Made by a program: the position numbers and the translations under genes
Shown here: piece after piece, positions 57,126-64,000 of the stretch
Numbering within the stretch: position 1 is the first letter of the stretch
Layout: the number at the start of each line of letters is the position of its first letter
Assembly (NCBI GenBank): GCA_022496805.1
Contig: CM040085.1
Span: 12,553,811-12,617,810, forward strand
Length of the DNA stretch: 64,000 nucleotides
Direction of reading: 5' to 3'
Origin: Pohlia nutans
Taxonomy: Eukaryota; Streptophyta; Bryopsida; Bryales; Mniaceae
The notes under the pieces: generated by a model
Seen by the model: only the letters and a program-made list of their open reading frames with translations
Told to the model about the DNA's origin: nothing
The model's database searches: none

Positions 57126-57737
57126 TTAGACCGAACTTCCTTCCTTCTAAGATAATATGCGTTCCCTGTATTCTTCGTTGTATCAAGATCGGTGATGATA
57201 ACATTTATTATGGTATCTCTGAACATATTGATGACCACATATTTGACTAGGACGATCTGAGATCTTGAAACGTGGACATTTAAAGAATTTTATGGTCATG
57301 TGAAGCAGGCGGGTGATGATTCAGCACGGTTCAAATGAGCCGGACTGCGGCTTTGATTAGTTTCAGAAATTGGTCTTTCCACTACTTCAAATCCTAGTAC
57401 TACTCGTAGTGGAGCCTTTGACATGGGACCGGGTATCTATTGCTGAGAGCATATTGACTCTGGCCATGTCAACTGCAAGGCACATGCTTTGCACACGCTT
57501 GACACATGCCCACCTCCATCCTTAGTTTTTCAACATTTTTCTGTTCTCATCCTTGCATGTGCTATTCTTCCTAAATCTCTTCGGATCTTTCTCATTTATT
57601 CTATTGTCTCTCCTACTTCTACCCGTGACGGTAGTTTTTTAGCTCTCCTGAATGCTTAGTCTGTCTCTGTGGTTCTGTTAGCTTGATCGCGGGAAGAAGA
57701 ATTAGGTGTGGTGGTGGCAAACAATCTCGGTGTGCAG

Positions 57738-57860
57738 ATGGAATCGGTTGTTGATCTGTTGAGGATGATATGCAGAAGGAAGCAAGTTGCCTATGTTCAC
57801 CAATGGGAGGATTTCAAGCTTGCTTTATTACACACTTTGTTCATGAGCGAACCACGTTAG
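57738..57860 (+). other. Small unrecognised ORF (40 codons)
   Basis: An ATG-to-TAG frame encodes a helical-looking peptide (MESVVDLLRMICRRKQVAYV...). It has no family resemblance and no conserved context. It could be the start of an eroded gene in 57650-58110; it is listed because this 1 kb otherwise holds nothing recognisable. Confidence 0.15.
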
Positions 57861-58311
57861 GATTTGAGGTCGTTGCGCGAGCGAGTATCATTTTTTGCGC
57901 AGAGTAGACAGCGGGCAACATGGCTGCCGTTTGGAGATGGTTTAGCGCTGTGGCCTCTGGCATAACAAATTGTCGGCTAGCTGGCCCGGGATTGAAATAT
58001 TGCAAGCCTTCTATTCCACTGTGATCATGAATTCGTTCGTCCTTTCAGCGCGTTGTTGCCAGCTGTTGTCCCTTTCGTAGGCAGCGACTACAATTCTAAA
58101 GTCAATCACATTGCGGTTTAGATTCAACGAGTCAGGTTCCATGAGGGAGGATTACGGAGTAAGAAACGTGGAGCCGAGAGTTTGCAATTGCACGCTACAG
58201 TGCATGCGCGAATTGCAGCACGCCATCAGATGCCTTCTTATCGTCGATCTATTCTCTGTCCGATTCTGTGCTTACCTGCTTGATCACCGGAAGCTCGATC
58301 ACCGGAAGCTT

Positions 58312-58640
58312 GATTGTCCTAAAACCAGTATCTTAAGCAATCTGGCCTATTTTTGGCAGTGCTAAATTCGGAAAAAATATGACCGCATTTGAAATAGGTT
58401 TTGATCAGGATTGCAAAAATCTAATTCGCATTTGTCAATTTTATACAAAATTCCAAAGTGGAAAGTAACCTCTGACCCGTACATCACATACCAATTTCCT
58501 AACTTCACATTTTGTTGTTCCTAGATTCCTAAAACCGCCAACTATTTCTTCGCAATGCTTAGCATGCCATTGGTCTACTTGAATAGTGAAATTGCTGGTT
58601 TTGAGTTTAAATTTTGAAAATGTGGTGTTTTCAATGGGAC
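58312..58640. repeat. Partial copy of the TA-flanked MITE
   Basis: It begins 'cttgattgtcctaaaacca' and follows 55092-55420 through 'atgaccgcatttgaaatagg' and 'ttcgcaatgcttagcatgcc'. The right end is lost or diverged. Confidence 0.75.
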
Positions 58641-59647
58641 ATTTCACCTACGTCCCAATTTCACAATTTTTTTTTTCTTGGAGTGTAATTTCTATAATAT
58701 TAACTGCGCTTCTAATGATGGTAATTTTAGTTTCTAATTTTAGGTTAGTCAAAAGATAGGTTTTGGTTTGCAATGAGCTTTACCGTGTTGCATTGAAGAT
58801 GCTCTTACACTGATATCGCTTGGAACGGTTCACAATAACCGACGCTTCTGGCTTAACTTTCAGTGCTGTAGCAGAGTGTACAAATAAAACGTGCACAAAT
58901 GGCCCCAGCATATCGAATTTGGGACAAGACACCTAAGCATCGAGCAACTAAAATAAAAGTAATAGGATGAGTAGTGGATGTAAAATATATGCTTCGCTCA
59001 ATAATTGCATAAATTAGAATTAACTGGAAAGAGTGTCTCAAAGTGGAAAGAAACCTTAAACTCACCTTAAACTCGTTTTGAGTTCAAAAAGATTGCAAAA
59101 CTAGTTTATGGTGAGTAGGAGGATAATTTAAGTTAGGAGAATCTAAAATTGCCAGCGACCCAATGTGGCCAACTACTTTTGTACCACAATGAATTACTTT
59201 TGAACTAGAAATTAACTCTTATAAGTCTGAAAGCTACCAGCAGCTTCCTACTTGTTGCTTCACAGTTGGTCCTTTGTTTCTTTTGAGTAAGTCTACGGCT
59301 TAGAATAGGTGTCTACAGCACCTTTGCTTCAAAAATTCTTGTAAAATTGCTCATGCTTCCAAAAATTACAATTCCAAGGCCCAGCACTTCCTCTCAGATT
59401 TGCTAAGACATTCATGATTTCATTCCATGTTGCCTACACTCCCAAGGTACCACATCTCTTATATTGTCATGATTAGGTGTCTCTACCTTAAAGCAAGGTC
59501 CTGCACGACCATGGGGTATGAAACTTGTGACCTCTTCAATGCTAGAGGAGAGTTCCCACAAGTTCCCCCAAGCCAAGAGATCAGACCATGAGAACTATTC
59601 ATAAACAACGTTTGTTAGAATTGTAATTATAGGAAGAGAACTCCACT

Positions 59648-60735
59648 TGCAAACCTCTTCAATTAATATTCGTCTTTCAAAAATACCCACATTGAGAAAA
59701 TTAGGCTCAACCTTAGCTGAGCGGTCATTGGCATGGTTACAATACTGTATTACGGAGGAAATAATGTTGCATGAGAATGATGGCCTCTGAAATTCGGAGG
59801 GAATGTGGAATAGAAACGACACGAATAATTTTACATAAAGTGAGTACGCATCAATGAATTCCTTTAAGCATACCGGTGGAATCATATCGGTGGAATATGT
59901 TCTCCGATCACATGGATGTTATTACCCAAAATGAGTTGATCCGGTGCCGAATCAATGGTTTTGCATACGTGAAAAAAATCGTGTTCTAGGGAGACGAGTT
60001 CAGGGGACAGATTTTTCAAAACGAGGCATGAATTTGCACAACATTTGTGTTACTCGTACGCACCACCGATTGGAAGAACTCGTGACGTACATTCTGAATG
60101 AAGCACGAGCTCAGTGCACCGATTTATCAATTGTATTTTGTAAGAAATTGTCGGTGGTCAAGTTTTACAAGAAGTGCGACTCCCACAAGCTGCTTCTGCA
60201 ATGCGAGGTAGAACAAATGCAGTACTCGAATAGTAGACCATTTCCATTCCCAATTCCCTCCAACTTCATTTACCACCAACTTTGATCACTGTACAGTACA
60301 GAACGACGTTTGACCTAAATCCAAGCGGAACTCGTCTAAGAAGGTGATCACCTGTGCGGCATGCGTATTCGTTCCTCGATTCTGGCATTTGCATCATGCT
60401 TAGTCACTTTCATATCCAGTCGCGGTGCTGACTGTTAAGGTGCTTTCACGACTCGTGGGTTTGAAGTTCAGAGTATCTCTAAGGTCCGTCACTACAGTAA
60501 CCTGTTGACCGCTATAGTAACATCACTATTGCGGTCATTGGCATACAAAAATTGCACAAATTGACCCTATGTCAAAGAAATCATAAAAGGCCACAATTAT
60601 TTTTTTAGATTTTTATTTTTTTCAATCATGGGAATGTAGTCTACATACTTCTTCAATTAATATCCGTCTTTCGGAAATACCGACATTGAGAAAATTTGGC
60701 CCAACCTTAGCTGAGCGGTCATTGCCATGGTTTAG
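59648..60735. repeat. Pair of ~95-bp direct repeats
   Basis: 59658-59745 and 60652-60735 share 'cttcaattaatattcgtctt' and 'ccttagctgagcggtcattg' with few differences. A fragment of the same family lies at 62325-62370, just before exon 2 of the M16 gene. No gene is supported between 58650 and 61561; a 113-codon open frame at 59944-60285 has no recognised features. Confidence 0.65.
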
Positions 60736-61561
60736 GGTTTCGCACTGTTGCTCCTTTTGCAGACGGATAAGGGTTAGAGAGAATTTTTGACGACGATACT
60801 GTAGACCAGGGCATGTTGTCTGAGTTGACATTTTCAAGGTCCATTCTAAGTTATTAGTAGAGAGGGGCTTGTTTACCACCACTGCTATACACACCACGTG
60901 TTTGAAGTCCTCAGAATATTTAAACATTGTTAAGCGCATCAATCATAGGTACTTATTTCCGGGTTGGCTTTCATCGATTTTCGAGTTTCAAAGGCTCATA
61001 GGCTCGTGCACATGAGTATAGCCTGAGGGACAATGCTCTCTCTGCCGCGAATCAGCTGCCTTTATGGCAGAGCAGATAAGAAGGGAGGATTTTCTCCTTG
61101 ATTTACCGCCTGCTCCTTCCTCCGCTCGATCGGGCGAACTTCACTTTGTCGTCAGGAGCTTCCATCTAGTAAGTATTGCTTTTGTATAGCATGTCAGGGC
61201 GCAGTTTTGCATTGCATTGGCATTGTTGTGTGGTACATGTGCATGGAAGTAGCCATGGTGGGACTGTCTTTTCAGATGTTCTATTTTGATTTTTCCCAGC
61301 GCTTATTAAGTTAAAACATCTTGTGTAATTCCCATACTGCGTTCTTGTGTCTTTATTCTTATGTTTTGTTTTGGGCATGAAAGGAGTAGATGTGGCATGT
61401 TTCAAAATTCTTTTCTCCATGATTTGATTAGCAAAAATCCGTCGGTATTGTAGCATGAGAACATCTGAGGAGTTCTTGCTAATGCTTCTTTGAAGATTGC
61501 TTGTGGATCCTGTAGTCAAGCACCTTGACAGATAGCGAACACATTGATCGCTCGGGTAGGC

Positions 61562-64000
61562 ATGGAAGGAGGCGAATTCAAGAAGATGGCGAGCAGGACA
61601 GTGAGCCTGAGGCGCCAGCAATCTGGTCGGCAATTGGAGAGGTCGTCGTCTATTCTTGAACCTGAAAGGTACTTGCGGTCGAACTCACTGCTCTTGAAGT
61701 CCGAAGAAGCAACCGTAGCCCCTCCGACGCTGTCCGAGCCACTCGTGCTTGGCTTCGAGGGCCTGGAAACTCTGGACGTAAAACCAGACGACCTTCTTCC
61801 TGCAGAGCCGGCTGGAGCTCTCCATGGCGTGTTGGAGAATGGCATGCAATACTATGTCCGAAAGAACGCAAAGCCGCGTGATCGAGCAGCCCTGGCCCTT
61901 GCGGTGTCAGTCGGGTAAGCCCGTCTTCCTTCCAACGAAAGAAAGATTTGATCTCATGGCACTTTGCAGTGTGAAACCCTAAGCGTCTACTGTGTATTTT
62001 CTGCAGTGTAGGAAAATTGGACCCCCTGCTGCAAATCATCTATTTGTGTGAAAATGACTTCAGTTTGACACGATCGAACACTGTTGATCTTGTAGTATAG
62101 AACAAGAGCTTGAAAACGATGTATTGCAATCAGAAAACCGAGGTAAAATGAGAAAATGCCACCGTTGCAAAGTTCAATGATGCAGATCATGGCCATATTG
62201 GGCGTTTTAGACGCTTGTCAAATCCCCAATAAAAAACATGATTTTATTTTGATTTTTGTGGATTTTAAAACATCAAAATGTAGTTAATCTATAAATCTAC
62301 ATTTTATTTTATTTTTACAAAAATTACCCACTTGGAAAAATTGGATTCAAACCTTAGCCGAGAGGTACTGCATTTTGCAGGTCTGTTCTTGAGGAAGACG
62401 GTGAGCAAGGTGTGGCACACATCGTGGAGCATTTAGCATTCAGTGCTACTAAGGATTTCAAAAACCACGAATTAGTTCATTTCTTGGAATCCATAGGGTC
62501 TGAGTTTGGACCCTGCCAGAACGCCTACACTTCCCTTGACGAGACTGTCTATGTGGTTCTGGTTCCTGTTGATAAACCCGAAATCTTATCTAAAGCTCTT
62601 CACGTTCTGGCTGAGTTCAGCGCTGAGGTATCATGCATTGTTCTCTCCTCTTCAATCTCTGGCTAACTAACTAGAAACTGTGCATCTTAGATAATTGTCT
62701 TTGATCGATGAGGATCCTTCTTTGTATAACCCCTAAAGGACCAAGAAGCCCAAATTGGATCTCATGTTTCTTTATAGCAGTTTTGAGTAGGTCCTATGTG
62801 TACTTTTTTTTTTGTTCAAAATTATCTGTTTTTTGATCAACACATGCAATGCTCTTCACTGATTATGGAGGTACAAAATTTGAATTATCTTTTTCACAAT
62901 ATGGCTGATTGAATTTTTCATTTTAAAGCTATGAATCCTTGGTCTTTTAAGGGTTAAATAACGATATGGTTTCGTTGATTTTTTAGGTTCAAGCATCCGA
63001 CGAGGACTTGGAGAAAGAAAGAGGTCCTGTGCTGGAGGAATGGAGGAAAGGAAGAAATGCATCTGGTCGACTTTCCCTTTCATATTGGAAAGTGTTGCTG
63101 GAAGGCTCTAAGGTACGATGTGAACATGAAAAATTTCTGCAGCTTCTTTGTTACAGATCCCTCGTGACATATTCTTCTGTTGTCATCCTAGCACCGAAAC
63201 TCAATTGTGTTTGCCTTCTATGGCAATAAGATGTCATGCAGTGCTTCACTGGTTTAGGGTTCTAACTCATCTATCAAGACCTTCTACAGAGACAGTTCTA
63301 AAATCTACACTGTGTCTTTGTAGTACGCGGATCGTTGGACAATTGGAGAAGAGCAAGTTATAAAAACTGTTTCTGGGCACCGTGTTCGAGATTTCTACCA
63401 CCATTGGTATCAACCAGAGAATATGGCAGTTGTTGCGGTTGGAGACTTTTCCGACCCTGAGGTAATTATATGATTTCATTTATTTTGTTTCATGAAGCTA
63501 GCTAGCTCCTTTTACTATTTTTTGTGAGGTTTGAAATCCAAGTATTTCTTTTCTGCTTGAGGTCTCCTGCGAGCATGACTGTTACAATTGATTGTTCATC
63601 GCTTTCGTCCCAGGATGTTGTCAAACTCATCAACCTTCAGTTTGCGGCGAAGCAAGGTCATGTTCGAGACCCAAGCTCTAGCCGACCTCTCACAATCCCA
63701 ACGTTTCCAGTGCCACCACATGATGAACCCCGGTTCTCATGTTACGTGGATACAGAAGCAAAGGAGGTGTGTGTATGTGTGCGTTTGTTTGTCTTATTGA
63801 CCATTCTTATCACTTTGCTTTTGCTTTTGAATCTACCATGTTTGTCACATTTAAGTGGTTCTTGTTGAAAGCAGTTTGAAGAAGCTTGTAGTGTAAGAAT
63901 TTTGACTAGGATTATGCATTATGTAGATGCTCAACAAACATTAGTGTATTAACCCGTAAAGGAACAAGAAGCCCAAATTGGGCTTCATGTTTTTAGAGGT
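61562..64000 (+). CDS. M16 zinc metalloprotease, PQQL-like (5' part, continues past window)
   Basis: This is an insulinase-superfamily (M16) peptidase of the plant PQQL-like group. It uses an inverted zinc-binding motif to cleave peptides; the substrate is unknown. Exons seen are 61562-61914, 62381-62627, 62987-63112, 63324-63461 and 63614-63766, all GT-AG and in phase, giving 339 codons so far. That is about one third of the usual ~950-1000 aa. The N-terminus is Ser/Arg-rich (residues 1-60). The active site is H131-I-V-E134-H135, with the likely third ligand E211 in EKERGPVLEEW. The motif NAYTSLDETVY (165-175) is typical of the family. No clear signal peptide is visible; a targeting role for the N-terminus is possible. 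Introns 1, 2 and 5 contain MITEs. ATG 61562 is the first in frame; a second Met at residue 9 is possible. Confidence 0.94.
61977..62217. mobile_element. MITE, family C copy 2 (M16 intron 1)
   Basis: It is nearly identical in the interior to 56882-57125, with ends AAGCGTCTA...TAGACGCTT. It is wholly intronic. 62220-62370 adds a fragment of another repeat before exon 2. Confidence 0.75.
62730..62953. mobile_element. TTAA-flanked MITE, family A copy 3 (M16 intron 2)
   Basis: It starts CCCCTAAAGGACCAAGAAG after ATAA (decayed TTAA) and ends CTTTTAAGGG before TTAA (62954-62957). It is inverted relative to copies 1 and 2 and lies 29 bp before the acceptor of exon 3 (62987). Confidence 0.85.
63953..64000. 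mobile_element. TTAA-flanked MITE, family A copy 4, cut by window end
   Basis: TTAA at 63949-63952 is followed by CCCGTAAAGGAACAAGAAG and 'cccaaattgggcttc', as at 62730 onward. Only the first 48 bp are visible. It lies in the intron after M16 exon 5. Confidence 0.8.

Noticed and set aside
56708..57238. 176-codon minus-strand open frame
   Set aside because: It spans family C MITE sequence that recurs at 61977-62217. It is a repeat-derived frame without a known domain.
59944..60285. 113-codon open frame as a host gene
   Set aside because: It begins at GTG rather than ATG, with no recognisable motif, no neighbouring exons and repeats on both sides.
1..64000. CRISPR arrays, bacterial operons or organelle inserts
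   Set aside because: No evenly spaced short repeats with unique spacers, no clustered unspliced genes and no plastid or mitochondrial genes are visible.

Overview
The window is nuclear DNA from a land plant. Three spliced plant-type genes (an A-type cytochrome P450, a CCD1-type carotenoid dioxygenase and a PQQL-like M16 zinc protease), a plant-like tRNA body, a Ty3/gypsy retrotransposon and many plant-style MITEs support this. Short introns, heavy nested transposon load and a piggyBac element fit a seed-free plant (bryophyte, lycophyte or fern) better than an angiosperm, but I cannot name the species. There are no bacterial operons, CRISPR arrays or organelle genes. About nine tenths of the sequence is repeats and AT-rich intergenic DNA.

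Layout. 1-5197: intergenic, with tandem repeats, a large TA microsatellite and a small foldback. 5198-7475: P450 gene (+, 3 exons). 9051-22356: a 1.1 kb foldback element split by a complete 12.2 kb Ty3/gypsy element (9398-21556, coding on -) with 899-bp LTRs, a GCTAA target duplication, gag, pol, integrase and an extra third ORF. 22357-26336: duplicated AT-rich blocks and MITEs. 26337-26407: tRNA gene (-) with a glycine body but a GCU anticodon. 27146-31265: CCD1-like gene (-, 13 exons). 32184-45398: a 13.2 kb Mutator-like element (MULE) with a degraded transposase on the - strand. Nested inside it are a 5.3 kb piggyBac element (32481-37745, transposase -) and an adjacent piggyBac-type MITE. 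45399-50079: dispersed repeats, tandem repeats and a TTA-flanked MITE. 50080-56068: a second, non-autonomous MULE with 1.4 kb terminal inverted repeats and a transposase-tail remnant. 56069-61561: intergenic repeats. 61562 to the window end: 5' third of the M16 protease gene (+).

How the parts relate. The three host genes look unrelated in function: a P450 monooxygenase, a carotenoid 9,10-cleavage enzyme and a zinc peptidase. The mobile elements form a readable history. The two MULEs sit in two copies of the same older repeat. The piggyBac element later landed inside the first MULE, and short elements with TTAA flanks and CCC-type ends, probable piggyBac passengers, are spread through the MULEs and host introns. 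The gypsy element is young (4 differences between 899-bp LTRs) yet already carries stop codons and two insertions. The transposase genes seen are all damaged: the MULE by stops and a frameshift, and piggyBac by a stop, a frame break and an Asn at the expected second catalytic Asp.
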